The notes beneath the pieces are model-generated. The model worked only from the letters and a program-made list of their open reading frames with translations. It did no database searches and had not been told where the DNA came from. Source: Streptomyces jumonjinensis (GTDB lineage: Bacteria > Actinomycetota > Actinomycetes > Streptomycetales > Streptomycetaceae). From it: DNA of 64,000 nucleotides. The stretch spans positions 215,603 through 279,602 of the forward strand of contig NZ_VCLA01000170.1 in the NCBI RefSeq assembly GCF_009600885.1. The letters are read 5' to 3'. A program made the translations under genes and the position numbers. Positions 49,694-58,294 of the stretch are shown here, piece after piece. Every line of letters begins with the position of its first letter. Position 1 is the stretch's first letter.

Positions 49694-51739
49694 ATGACCT
49701 GGCTCCGGGCGCTGAAGGACACCGCCCGCTCCGGACTCACCCTTGAACGGAGGCGGCTCGAACCTCTTGTCGCCCTGCGCGGGGCCGCCGGGCTTGCGAT
49801 CGTCGTCGGGGGAACACTCGCGCTCTTCGGGCCGGTGGTGGCGGTCAGTTCCGCGTTCGGCGCGTTCCAGGCTGCCATCGCCACCTATCAGCGCAGCTGG
49901 CGGCCCAGGCCGCTGCTCGCCCTCGCCTCCGGGTGCAGCCTGGCCTTCTCCACCTTCATCGGATATCTCGCCGCCGGGAATCTGCCCCTCTTCCTCGCTC
50001 TGCTCGCCGTCTGGACCTTCGCCGCCGGGCTCGCCTGGGCGCTCGGGCCCGCCGTCGGGGTCATCGCCGCGTCGAATGTGGCGATCATGCTGGTGACCAT
50101 CACCCTGCCCACCTCGGTCGCGGCGGCCGGCGGCCACGCGGCCGTGATCGCGGCGGGCGGGGCCGTACAGGCACTGCTCATCGTGCTGTTCCCGGTACGC
50201 CGCTGGGGCGCGCAGCGCGATGCCCTCGCCGACGCGCTCGCGGCCGAGGCGGACTATGCGCGGCGGCTGCGCCAGGACCCGACCACGTCCTTCGACCCGG
50301 GCCCGCTGATGCTCGCCCGCAGCGCCGCCGCCGTCTCGCCCCGCCAGGCCCGGCGCCGACCGGCCGAGCTGCACGGGACCCGGGGAGTCGCCGAGCGGAT
50401 CAGGCCCGTACTGGCCTCCCTCGCCGACCCGGCCGTGGGCGTGCCGCTCGAAGGGCCCGAGCGCGACCGCTGCCGGGAACTGCTCGCCGCCGCCGGGACC
50501 GTGCTCGACTCCGCCGCGTCCGCCGTCCGCGACGGCACCCGGATGAGGATCCCGCGGGACGCGATGTCCGCGCTCAAGGCCCCCGACACCCTCGCCATCC
50601 TGGACGGCCCGCCCCGGCGGGCGGCGATCCGGCTGGCCGCGCTGATGGACGACGTGGTGGAGACCGCGCGCGGGGAGGGGACCGACGAGGACCCGCACCG
50701 TGACCGGCCGCCGCTGCACCGGCTGGCGCCCGGCGCGCTGCGCAGGGTCCGCGCCGGACTCCGGCGCAGATCGCCCGTGCTGCGGCACGCGATCCGGGTC
50801 TCCGCCGTCGTCTGCGCGGGCTATCTGCTCGGCACCGTACTGCCCCTCGGACACGGCTACTGGGCCCCGATGACCTCCGTCATGGTGATGCGGCCGGACT
50901 TCTCGCAGACCTACGCCCGTTCCGTGGCCCGCTTCGGCGGCACCCTCGTCGGCGTCGGGGTCGCCACCGCCGTGGTGCAGACCGCGACCCCCGGCGTCCG
51001 GCTCTCCGGAGCGCTCGCGGTGCTCTGCGCCTTCGGCATGTATCTGGTGATGCGCACGGGCTACGCCGCCGCCAATGTCTGCAACTCCGCCTATGTCGTC
51101 TTCCTGCTCGGGATGGGCGGCGAGGACGTGGGGCAGACCGTGCCCGAACGTGTGCTGCTCACCCTCATCGGCGGGCTGCTGGCGATGCTCGCGTACGCCC
51201 TCTACCCGGCGTGGGAGACGCCCCGGCTGCGCAACCGGCTCGCCGACTGGCTGAAAGCCGATGGACGGTACGCGGCGGCGGTGATCGACCACTACGCGCG
51301 CCCCTCGGACCGGGACAGTCCGGATATCCGCAAGGCGCTGCTGGCCGCACGGGACGCCCGTATCGCCTGGCAGGAAGCGCTCGCGCGGGCCATCCACGAG
51401 CCCGTACGCACCCGGGGGCTGACCCGGGCAGGGGCAGAGGCCGCCGAGCACGCCCTCGCCCAGATGGGCCGCAGCGCCATGCTGATGGAGGCGCACCTTC
51501 CCGAGCACGGGGCGATCCCCGTGCCGGCCGCCGCGGGGCTCGCGGACGCCCTGCGGAAGGACTCCGAACGCGCCGCCAGAGCCGTACGCGAACGCCGGCC
51601 GCTGAAGTGGGACCGGGTCCGCATGGCCCTCGCGCAGTGGGAAGCAGAAGAGCACGCGGTGTTCAGCAGCGGGACCACGCTGCTCGCGGAGGCGCTGGAG
51701 GAGCTGACCGACGCTCTGGACGAGGGCGTACGGCGCTGA
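49694..51739 (+). CDS. FUSC family transporter (aromatic-acid exporter-like)
   Basis: A 681-aa inner-membrane protein with two hydrophobic bundles, about residues 30-170 and 360-510, each of five or six helices, separated by and followed by cytoplasmic helical domains. This is the arrangement of the FUSC/AaeB family, which exports aromatic acids and related compounds. GYWAPMTSVMVMRPDFSQTY, with ARSVARFGGTLVGVG, is the typical conserved block of the second bundle. No ribosome-binding site precedes the ATG. Neighbours give no hint about substrate. Confidence 0.9.
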   Translation: MTWLRALKDTARSGLTLERRRLEPLVALRGAAGLAIVVGGTLALFGPVVAVSSAFGAFQAAIATYQRSWRPRPLLALASGCSLAFSTFIGYLAAGNLPLFLALLAVWTFAAGLAWALGPAVGVIAASNVAIMLVTITLPTSVAAAGGHAAVIAAGGAVQALLIVLFPVRRWGAQRDALADALAAEADYARRLRQDPTTSFDPGPLMLARSAAAVSPRQARRRPAELHGTRGVAERIRPVLASLADPAVGVPLEGPERDRCRELLAAAGTVLDSAASAVRDGTRMRIPRDAMSALKAPDTLAILDGPPRRAAIRLAALMDDVVETARGEGTDEDPHRDRPPLHRLAPGALRRVRAGLRRRSPVLRHAIRVSAVVCAGYLLGTVLPLGHGYWAPMTSVMVMRPDFSQTYARSVARFGGTLVGVGVATAVVQTATPGVRLSGALAVLCAFGMYLVMRTGYAAANVCNSAYVVFLLGMGGEDVGQTVPERVLLTLIGGLLAMLAYALYPAWETPRLRNRLADWLKADGRYAAAVIDHYARPSDRDSPDIRKALLAARDARIAWQEALARAIHEPVRTRGLTRAGAEAAEHALAQMGRSAMLMEAHLPEHGAIPVPAAAGLADALRKDSERAARAVRERRPLKWDRVRMALAQWEAEEHAVFSSGTTLLAEALEELTDALDEGVRR

Positions 51740-51805
51740 CAGCCATCCGGCGACTCCGGCCGCCGCCGGGGAAGTATGTATACGCAGGGTGGTCCCCGCC
51801 GATGA

Positions 51806-52012
51806 GTGGGAAAGATCGCGCGTCAAGCGGCCGGGGCGGCATTGCGGTGTACGGGGAATGCGGTCGCGTGTACGGGAGGAATCGGGCTCTCCCGCCCGCC
51901 CGTCGCCGGACTCCGGCATACCGGTCTGTGCGCCAATGGCGAACCCGTGCACGGGAATTGGGCGATCGTGTGGAGACTGGATCCCGAAGGGCGCGTGAAG
52001 CGTCTCTCTTGA
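51806..52012 (+). CDS. Possible small protein, unknown function
   Basis: A 68-codon frame from a GTG. It reads MGKIARQAAGAALRCTGNAV and later GNWAIVWRLDPEGRVKRLS, with balanced composition rather than the Arg/Pro-rich pattern of antisense frames. There is no good ribosome-binding site and no recognised family. It may be a real small gene or chance. Confidence 0.35.
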   Translation: MGKIARQAAGAALRCTGNAVACTGGIGLSRPPVAGLRHTGLCANGEPVHGNWAIVWRLDPEGRVKRLS

Positions 52013-52144
52013 AGCGGGGGAGGATTCGGCCCGGGTGATGATCCGGAGCCGTTCAACAAGCCCTTCAGACCGGCGAGATAAGCCCGGACCGGCTGAAATC
52101 GACCCTGTAACGGGCCGAGACTGTAACCGTGGGAATACCCCGCG

Positions 52145-52154
52145 TGCACGTGCA
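52145..52154. promoter_or_regulatory. Palindrome TGCACGTGCA upstream of the DUF397 gene
   Basis: A perfect 10-base palindrome, repeated at 53357-53366 upstream of the XRE gene. A shared binding site for the adjacent XRE regulator is possible. Confidence 0.4.
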
Positions 52155-52246
52155 TATGCCCGTGCTATCGCTCATGCATTCGCACGTGAAACAGGGCTAT
52201 GATCCGGGACAGTTGACACATGCACCTTGTAGCCCGGGAGCGACTC

Positions 52247-52489
52247 GTGCACCACGCGTACAACGGCATGGCGGCCACAGAGCTCCACGGGGTCGTCTGG
52301 CAGAAGAGCAGACACAGCAACTCGCAGGGTTCATGCGTCGAGTTCGCCAAGCTGCCCGGAGGGAACGTCGCGATGCGTAACTCGCGGCATCCCGAAGGGC
52401 CCGCCCTCGTCTATACGCCGGCGGAGATAGCGGCGATGCTTCTGGGCGTCAAGGACGGGGAGTTCGATCACCTGGCGGCGGGCGGCTGA
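52247..52489 (+). CDS. DUF397 domain-containing protein
   Basis: An 80-aa Streptomyces-type regulatory partner protein. VVWQKSRHSNSQGSCVEFA and GNVAMRNSRHPEGPALVYTP are the DUF397 signature. Such proteins are usually encoded beside an XRE-DUF5753 regulator, as here (53623), and often with an HATPase (here 52720). The GTG at 52247 follows GGGAG; the ATG at 52220 would add nine residues without a site. Confidence 0.9.
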   Translation: MHHAYNGMAATELHGVVWQKSRHSNSQGSCVEFAKLPGGNVAMRNSRHPEGPALVYTPAEIAAMLLGVKDGEFDHLAAGG

Positions 52490-52719
52490 CCCCCGTGGAC
52501 CCGCCGGTCCCAGCGGGGGCAGAGGCGGGGACGAGGGCTTCCGGCGGCTCGGGCCTGCCGCCGCGCGGCGCGGCGCGGCGCGCGATCATGTCGCCCGAGG
52601 GGGCGCTCCACGCGGACAGCGCGGGCAGGGCAGAAGAAGCGGACAAGACAGAGGGAGCGGGCCCGCCCCCCGACAGCCGGGCCCGCTCCCCGGCTCGACG
52701 GCCCGGCTTCCGCGCCGGA

Positions 52720-53250
52720 CTAGCTCAGCCTGAACAGCGCCCACACGACTTTGCCGTGCAGCGCCCCGGCGAGCGGATGCCACCCCCAGCTGTCGCTGAA
52801 GGAATCCACCAGAAACAGCCCCCGGCCGGACTCCGCCGTGCCCGTGGGGTCGGGAAACGGCGACTCATCGACATGGCCATGGCCGTCGCCGTCGCCGTCG
52901 AAGGGGCCCGGGCTCTCCGGGCTCGGGTCGCGCACCGCGCACACCAGCTTGCCCGGCCAGCGCATCAGATGAAGGCGGACCGGAGGGTCTGGTATCTCAT
53001 GCGCCGACTCCTCGGGCAGTGCGTGCCGCAGCGCGTTGGTGACCAGCTCGGAGACGACCAGGGCCACGTCGTCGAAACGGTCGCCCAGGCTCCAGTCCCC
53101 GAGGGTGACCTTGGTGAACTTCCGTGCCCCGCGCACCGCTTCGAAGCGGGCCGGCAGCGAACACGACGCCGAGCTGGAGACCCTTGCGGGATCGATGGGG
53201 GGAAGCCCCTGCCGTAATGGCGCGAGCATGGTCGATCCATTCGTTCCCAT
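52720..53250 (-). CDS. RsbW/SpoIIAB-like ATP-binding protein (anti-sigma type)
   Basis: A 176-aa GHKL ATPase. The N box is ELVTNALRHALPEE (about residues 67-80), then AVRDPSPESPGPF and SGRGLFLVDSFSDSWGW. It resembles the kinase/anti-sigma partners found in Streptomyces regulatory clusters with DUF397 and XRE-DUF5753 proteins. The ATG at 53250 has GGGAG seven bases upstream; the GTG at 53259 overlaps that site. It is divergent from the XRE gene. Confidence 0.87.
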   Translation of the reverse strand: MGTNGSTMLAPLRQGLPPIDPARVSSSASCSLPARFEAVRGARKFTKVTLGDWSLGDRFDDVALVVSELVTNALRHALPEESAHEIPDPPVRLHLMRWPGKLVCAVRDPSPESPGPFDGDGDGHGHVDESPFPDPTGTAESGRGLFLVDSFSDSWGWHPLAGALHGKVVWALFRLS

Positions 53251-53622
53251 GCGAGGCACTCCCGGGAAATCGCGGCTGTGACGCTACAACACGAACGAGC
53301 ACGCAGGTGCGCGAGGACCATGGTTGCCGAATGCGTTGGGCAGATGCAAGGGCAGATGCACGTGCACGCGGTCCGGCTGTCCGGTCTATACCACTTGTTC
53401 GGCATATCTTTCCGTGATCTTCTCCCCGCCCTTCTCAAGGGTTTCCCATTTCCGTAACCGACCGAGTACGCCCCGAAGTGTTTTGGTGGCAGAATCGCGC
53501 ACTTGGGGCGCGGGGGGTGCCTCACTCTGTAGGGAGGTCCACCGAGGGCTCCGCGGCGACGCCGCGGGATACACGGCGGGCCGGGACGAGACGGATGGCG
53601 AACGATGGGGAGGGTTGGAGCC
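53251..53622. other. Divergent regulatory region (HATPase/XRE)
   Basis: 372 bases without a gene. Contains direct repeats GGGCAGATGCA (twice around 53339-53360) and the palindrome TGCACGTGCA. Confidence 0.45.
53357..53366. promoter_or_regulatory. Palindrome TGCACGTGCA in the HATPase/XRE region
   Basis: The same perfect 10-base palindrome as at 52145-52154. It lies between the divergent HATPase and XRE-DUF5753 genes. Confidence 0.4.
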
Positions 53623-54504
53623 GTGACCGCAGGCGAGTCGTGGGCCGAAGGGCCAGGTGGGGGTTCCGTGGTGCGGCGCATCCTGTTGGGCTCGCAGCTG
53701 AGGAGACTGCGCGAGTCGCGCGGCATCACCCGTGAGGCGGCCGGCTACTCGATCCGCGCGTCGGAATCAAAGATCAGCCGCATGGAGTTGGGGCGGGTGA
53801 GCTTCAAGGCGAGAGACATCGAGGATCTGCTGACGCTCTACGGGGTCGCCGACGAGGTCGAGCGCGGCGCTCTGCTCGGCCTCGCCAAGGAGGCCAATGT
53901 CGCCGGGTGGTGGCACAGTTTCGGCGATGTGCTGCCCGGCTGGTTCCAGACATACGTGGGACTGGAGGCCGCGGCCTCGCATATCCGGCTCTACGAGGTG
54001 CAGTTCGTCCATGGACTGCTCCAGACCGAGTCATACGCGCACGCCGTCGTGGCCCGCGGTATGCCGAACGCGCCCAAGGCCGAGATCGACCGCCGGGTGG
54101 CGCTCCGGCTCAGCCGCCAGAAGGCGCTGGTCTCCGAACGTGCTCCGCAGCTGCACGCGATCCTGGACGAGGCGGCGCTGCGCCGCCCCTATGGCGACCG
54201 TGCTGTGATGCAAGGGCAGTTGAGGCATCTCATCGAAGTCTCCGAGCAGCCGAATATCACACTCCAGGTCATGCCCTTCAGCTTCGGAGGTCATGCCGGT
54301 GAGAGCGGAGCTTTCGCCATGCTCCGATTCCCGGAATCCGATCTGTCCGACATCGTCTACCTGGAGCAGCTCACCAGCGCGCTGTATCTGGACAAGCGCG
54401 AAGAAGTCGCCCAGTACGAGAAGGTCATGAAGCGGCTCGAAGAGGACAGCCCCGACCCGGAGGAGAGCCGCGATGTTCTGCGTGGTCTACTCCAACTCAC
54501 CTAA
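53623..54504 (+). CDS. XRE-family regulator with DUF5753 domain
   Basis: A 293-aa transcription factor. The N-terminal Cro/CI-type HTH includes LRRLRESRGITREAAGYSIR and ASESKISRMELGRVSFK (about residues 27-65). The C-terminal DUF5753 sensor-like domain includes WFQTYVGLEAAASHIRLYEV and QFVHGLLQTESYA. These regulators pair with DUF397 proteins in Streptomyces development and antibiotic control. The GTG at 53623 sits eight bases after GGAGGG. It ends 103 bases before the aldehyde dehydrogenase gene. Confidence 0.92.
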   Translation: MTAGESWAEGPGGGSVVRRILLGSQLRRLRESRGITREAAGYSIRASESKISRMELGRVSFKARDIEDLLTLYGVADEVERGALLGLAKEANVAGWWHSFGDVLPGWFQTYVGLEAAASHIRLYEVQFVHGLLQTESYAHAVVARGMPNAPKAEIDRRVALRLSRQKALVSERAPQLHAILDEAALRRPYGDRAVMQGQLRHLIEVSEQPNITLQVMPFSFGGHAGESGAFAMLRFPESDLSDIVYLEQLTSALYLDKREEVAQYEKVMKRLEEDSPDPEESRDVLRGLLQLT

Positions 54505-54607
54505 AGCAGAAGTATAGTGACGGCGCATCAGACAGAGGCGCTTTGTGAGGTTCTCACGTTCCAGCGTTCCGACGGGTGACGTTCCAACGGGTAAGGAATC
54601 GGTTCAT

Positions 54608-56065
54608 ATGTCCTTGTTCACCGAGCTGGCCTACCAGTACATCGACGGCGAGTGGAGGCCCGGGAGCGGCTCCTGGGACATCATCGATTTCAATCCGTAC
54701 GACGGAGAGAAACTCGCCTCCATCACCGTAGCCACGGCGGCCGAGGTGGACGAGGCGTACCGGGCGGCGGAGCGCGCCCAAGTGGGCTGGGGCGAGACCA
54801 GTCCGTACGCCCGCCGAGCCGTCTTCGAGAACGCGCTGCGCATCATCGAGGAGCGCGAGCAGGAGATCACCGAGGCGATCATCGCGGAACTCGGCGGCAC
54901 CCACACCAAGGCCGGTTTCGAGCTCCATCTCGCCAAGGAATTCCTGCGCGAGGCCATTCAGCTCGCGCTCCGACCCGAGGGGCGGATTCTGCCCTCCCCG
55001 GTGGAAGGCAAGGAGAACCGCGTCTACCGGCTCCCGGTCGGGGTCGTCGGGGTGATCAGCCCCTTCAACTTCCCCTTCCTGCTCTCCATCAAATCCGTGG
55101 CGCCGTCGCTCGCGCTGGGTAACGGAGTGGTCCTCAAGCCGCATCAGAACACCCCCGTCTGCGGTGGTTCCCTGGTCGGCAAGGTGTTCGAGGACGCGGG
55201 GCTGCCGCCGGGGCTGCTGAATGTGGTCATCACCGATATAGCGGAGATCGGCGACGCGCTCATCGAGCACCCGATTCCCAAGGCGATCTCCTTCACCGGC
55301 TCCGACAAGGTGGGGCAGCATGTCGCCACCGTCTGCGCGGCCAACTTCAAGCGCGCGATTCTGGAGCTGGGCGGCAACAGCGCGCTGATCGTGCTCGAAG
55401 ACGCCGATATCGACTACGCCGTGGACGCGGCGGTGTTCAGTCGCTATGTGCATCAGGGGCAGGTGTGCATGGCGGCGAACCGGGTTCTGGTGGACCGCCG
55501 GGTCGAGAAGGAATTCAGCGAGAAGTTCGTCGCCAAGGTGCGCGCTCTCAAGGTGGGCGACCCGGCCGATCCGGCCACCCATATCGGCCCGCTCATCAAC
55601 TCCCGGCAGGCGGACGCCGTCACCGCCCTGGTCGAGCAGACCGTGGCGGCGGGCGCGACCGCGCTGCTGCTCGGAGGCTCCAAGGGGAATCTGGTGGAGC
55701 CCTCGGTGCTGACCGGCATCGCCGACGACTCGCCTGTGCTGGGCCAGGAGATCTTCGGTCCCGTGGCGCTGATCGTGCCCTTCGACGGGGAGGACGAGGC
55801 GGTCAGGATCGCCAATGACACCCCGTACGGGCTGAGCGGGGCCGTGCACACCGCCGATGTGGAGCGCGGGGTGCGGATCGCCAAGCGGATCAACACCGGA
55901 ATGATCCATATCAATGACAGCACCGTGCACGACGAGCCGATCGTGCCCTTCGGCGGTGAGAAGCACTCCGGCAGCGGCAGGCTGAACGGCGAGTCGATGA
56001 TCGAGGCGTTCACCACCCAGAAGTGGATCTCGGTGCAGCACGGCCGTTCACGATTCCCGTTCTGA
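54608..56065 (+). CDS. Aldehyde dehydrogenase family protein
   Basis: A 485-aa NAD(P)-dependent aldehyde dehydrogenase, closest in layout to benzaldehyde dehydrogenase-type enzymes. The cofactor segment is GVVGVISPFNFPFLLSIKSV, the general-base Glu is in ILELGGNSALIV (about residue 253), and the catalytic Cys is in HQGQVCMAANR (about 287). All key residues are present. The ATG at 54608 starts the conserved MSLFTELAYQYIDGEWRPGS region; AAGGA lies upstream. A TATAGT box near 54513 could serve as promoter. The aldehyde substrate is unknown. Confidence 0.92.
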   Translation: MSLFTELAYQYIDGEWRPGSGSWDIIDFNPYDGEKLASITVATAAEVDEAYRAAERAQVGWGETSPYARRAVFENALRIIEEREQEITEAIIAELGGTHTKAGFELHLAKEFLREAIQLALRPEGRILPSPVEGKENRVYRLPVGVVGVISPFNFPFLLSIKSVAPSLALGNGVVLKPHQNTPVCGGSLVGKVFEDAGLPPGLLNVVITDIAEIGDALIEHPIPKAISFTGSDKVGQHVATVCAANFKRAILELGGNSALIVLEDADIDYAVDAAVFSRYVHQGQVCMAANRVLVDRRVEKEFSEKFVAKVRALKVGDPADPATHIGPLINSRQADAVTALVEQTVAAGATALLLGGSKGNLVEPSVLTGIADDSPVLGQEIFGPVALIVPFDGEDEAVRIANDTPYGLSGAVHTADVERGVRIAKRINTGMIHINDSTVHDEPIVPFGGEKHSGSGRLNGESMIEAFTTQKWISVQHGRSRFPF

Positions 56066-56094
56066 GCGTTCCCCTTCGGATGCCGTTCCAGCGC

Positions 56095-56133
56095 ACGGAC
56101 CCTTGAGGACAGAACCTGTCCTCAAGGGTCCGT
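56095..56133 (+). terminator. Strong hairpin terminator of the aldehyde dehydrogenase gene
   Basis: A perfect 17-base stem, arms 56095-56111 and 56117-56133, with loop GAACC, 29 bases after the stop codon. No T-run follows, as is usual for Streptomyces terminators. Confidence 0.8.
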
Positions 56134-56205
56134 AGCGTTTGCGGTGCCAGAAGGAGGGCGGGAGCCTCTCCTTGAGCCTGGAATCGGTCTGGAAGGGCGG
56201 ACACC

Positions 56206-56748
56206 ATGGTCACTCACGTTCCCGCGGAGGCCCACGGCGATGAGCGAGGGGCGCTGCTCTCCTTCGTCGAGGCCCAGCGCGGCGCTCTCCGCCGCTCGGT
56301 CCTCGGGCTCACCGAGGAGCAGGCCGGAAGTCTGCCCAGCGCGAGCGAGCTCTCCCTGTCGGGGCTGCTCAAGCATGTCGCGGAGACAGAGCTGAACTGG
56401 CTGCGGCTGGCGCAGCGGATGCCCAATGAGAGGGCGCGTACGCAGGAGACCTGGGCCGACAGCTTCCGGCTGGTCGACGGCGAGACGGTGGCGGAGACCC
56501 TGGAGTTCTGGGACTCGGTCGTCCGGGAGACCGAGCGGTTCATCCACGCCCTCCCCAGCCTGAACGACACCTTCCCGCTGCCGGAGGCCCCGTGGTTCCC
56601 CAAGGGGGAGGTCTCGATGCGGTGGCTGCTGCTGCATCTGCTGGAGGAGACCGGGCGGCATGCGGGGCACGCGGACGTCATCCGGGAGTCGCTGGACGGG
56701 AAGACGGCCTTCGAGCTGGTGGCACTGGAGCGGGGGGAGAGCTGGTAG
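56206..56748 (+). CDS. DinB family protein
   Basis: A 180-aa four-helix-bundle protein of the DinB/DUF664 group, which often binds a metal ion and in some cases acts as a thiol-dependent S-transferase. The likely metal histidines are in SGLLKHVAETELNW and GRHAGHADVIRE (H-x3-H spacing). The ATG at 56206 follows GGAAGGG. It stands between the aldehyde dehydrogenase terminator and the convergent VOC gene. Its function in the cell is unknown. Confidence 0.88.
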   Translation: MVTHVPAEAHGDERGALLSFVEAQRGALRRSVLGLTEEQAGSLPSASELSLSGLLKHVAETELNWLRLAQRMPNERARTQETWADSFRLVDGETVAETLEFWDSVVRETERFIHALPSLNDTFPLPEAPWFPKGEVSMRWLLLHLLEETGRHAGHADVIRESLDGKTAFELVALERGESW

Positions 56749-56854
56749 CCGGACCGAAGGCACCCGGCCGGCCGGCCGGGCGCGGCTCCCCGGGCCGCTC
56801 CGGGGCCCGGCTCGGGGCCGCCCGGTCAGCCCTGGTCGGTCCGAGCTGAGTCGC

Positions 56855-57562
56855 TCAGCCCCGCAGTTCCGCGAGCCTGGCCAGGCCGTCCCGTACCACG
56901 TCGCGCTCCTGCTCCGTCAGCTCGATCCCGGCGGCCCGCTCCAGCAGTTCCCCCGCCGCCGCCGTGTCCCCCAGCCGCTGGGCGATATCGGCCCGCAGGA
57001 CCAGCAGCCGCAGATGCTGTACGGGTGTCGGCCGCTCGTCCGCGAGGCCCAGCACCCGGTCGATGATCTTCGCCGCTCCCGGCAGATCCTCCTTGGAGTC
57101 CACGAACAGATCCGCCATGTGCAGTGCGCGGGCGAAGGTCTCCCGGGGCGCGGGCCGGTGGCTCTGGTCCTCGGAGACGGGCTGCCCGACCCGGATGGAG
57201 TTGCCGCTCGGGTCCGTCATCAGGAACTGCCGCATCCCGTAGGACATGTCCTTCAGGGGCCCGATGCGCGGCAGTCCGCGGCTGGGCGCCCTGCCGTACG
57301 CCGCCTTCAGGCCGGCGCGGAAGGTCTCGTACAGCCCGTCGACGTCTTCGGTGGTGATGTAGCAGCCGGAGTACGACTGGGCCGGGTCGTACTCCTTCAT
57401 GCCGAGGAACTGGAGCTCGACGGGGCCGCGCTCGACGACCACGTACGGATAGGGGCTCTTCTGGTGGAAAGTCGTCTCAAACCCCAGAGCGGTGTAGAAA
57501 TCGATCACTGACTGCATCAACTCTGTCCGACACGGCAGGAGCGGGATCGTCTTCTCGGTCAT
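56855..57562 (-). CDS. VOC (glyoxalase/bleomycin-resistance fold) protein with helical tail
   Basis: A 235-aa protein. The N-terminal VOC domain (about residues 1-130) includes VIDFYTALGFETTFHQKSPY and MTDPSGNSIRVGQP. An added C-terminal helical segment (ETFARALHMADLFVDSKEDL, RLLVLRADIAQRLGDTAAAG) looks like a TPR pair. The ATG at 57562 is used; the longer start at 57598 lies within the operator. It is divergent from a PadR gene and probably repressed by it. Confidence 0.85.
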   Translation of the reverse strand: MTEKTIPLLPCRTELMQSVIDFYTALGFETTFHQKSPYPYVVVERGPVELQFLGMKEYDPAQSYSGCYITTEDVDGLYETFRAGLKAAYGRAPSRGLPRIGPLKDMSYGMRQFLMTDPSGNSIRVGQPVSEDQSHRPAPRETFARALHMADLFVDSKEDLPGAAKIIDRVLGLADERPTPVQHLRLLVLRADIAQRLGDTAAAGELLERAAGIELTEQERDVVRDGLARLAELRG

Positions 57563-57570
57563 GGCGGCAG

Positions 57571-57590
57571 GGTAGTCAATATTGATTACC
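57571..57590. promoter_or_regulatory. Probable PadR operator
   Basis: GGTAGTCAATATTGATTACC is a 20-base palindrome with one mismatched pair. It lies 8 bases upstream of the VOC gene and 34 bases upstream of padR, well placed to control both. Confidence 0.7.
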
Positions 57591-57624
57591 ATAGTCAAAG
57601 TGGAATAGACGGGAGTTCCGGCCG

Positions 57625-58215
57625 ATGTCAGCGATCCGTCTGCTGGTCCTCGGAGCCGTACGCCAGCACGGCCGGGCGCACGGCTACCAGGTCCGCGGCG
57701 ACCTTGAGTTCTGGGGCGCGCACGAGTGGTCCAACGCCAAGCCGGGCTCGATCTACCACGCCCTGAAGCAGATGGCGAAGCAGGGACTGCTCCAGGTCCA
57801 CGAGGTCGCGCCGTCCACGGCCGGCGGACCGCCGCGTACCGAGTACGAACTCACCGCCCAGGGCTCCGACGAATACTTCCGGCTGCTGCGGGAGGCGCTC
57901 ACGGCCTGGGACCAGAAGCTGGACGTGCTGTCGGCGGCGGTCGGCTTCATCGTCGACCTCGACCGCGCGGAGGCCGTGGAGCTGCTGAAGGAGCGGGTCC
58001 GGGGCATGCGGGAGTGGCGGTCCGCGGTGACCTCCTACTACCCGCCGGGTCAGGGGCCCGAGTCGCTGGGGCACATCGGCGAGATCATGAACCTCTGGGC
58101 GTCGTCGGCGGAGTTCGGGGCCGAGTGGACGCGCGGGCTGATCGAGCGGATCGAGGCCGGGGCGTATGTCTTCGCGGGCGAGGCCGGGGAGAATGCGCCG
58201 ACGACGCCGCAGTGA
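57625..58215 (+). CDS. PadR-family transcriptional regulator
   Basis: A 196-aa repressor. The winged HTH includes IRLLVLGAVRQHGRAHGYQV and KPGSIYHALKQMAKQGLL, with the wing GGPPRTEYELTAQG. A C-terminal Vir_act_alpha_C-type helical domain (LREALTAWDQKLDVLSAAVG) mediates dimerisation. The ATG follows GGGAG. It is divergent from the VOC gene with the palindromic operator between them. Confidence 0.92.
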   Translation: MSAIRLLVLGAVRQHGRAHGYQVRGDLEFWGAHEWSNAKPGSIYHALKQMAKQGLLQVHEVAPSTAGGPPRTEYELTAQGSDEYFRLLREALTAWDQKLDVLSAAVGFIVDLDRAEAVELLKERVRGMREWRSAVTSYYPPGQGPESLGHIGEIMNLWASSAEFGAEWTRGLIERIEAGAYVFAGEAGENAPTTPQ

Positions 58216-58229
58216 AGACACCTCCCGGC

Positions 58230-58260
58230 GGGACCCGGGACCCGGGACCCGGGACCCGGG
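58230..58260. repeat. 7-bp tandem repeat GGGACCC
   Basis: GGGACCC and its overlaps repeat about four times in register between the convergent padR and gadB genes. Confidence 0.6.
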
Positions 58261-58294
58261 AGCCGCATCCGCGTTCAGTGGATTTCAGCGGATT

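Larger units (their letters stand above)
51740..52246. other. Intergenic region before the DUF397 gene
   Basis: 507 bases. It may hold a small gene (51806-52012). Near the right end are the palindrome TGCACGTGCA, a TTCGCACGTGAAA motif and TATGAT at about 52198, which together look like the promoter region of the DUF397 gene. Confidence 0.4.
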
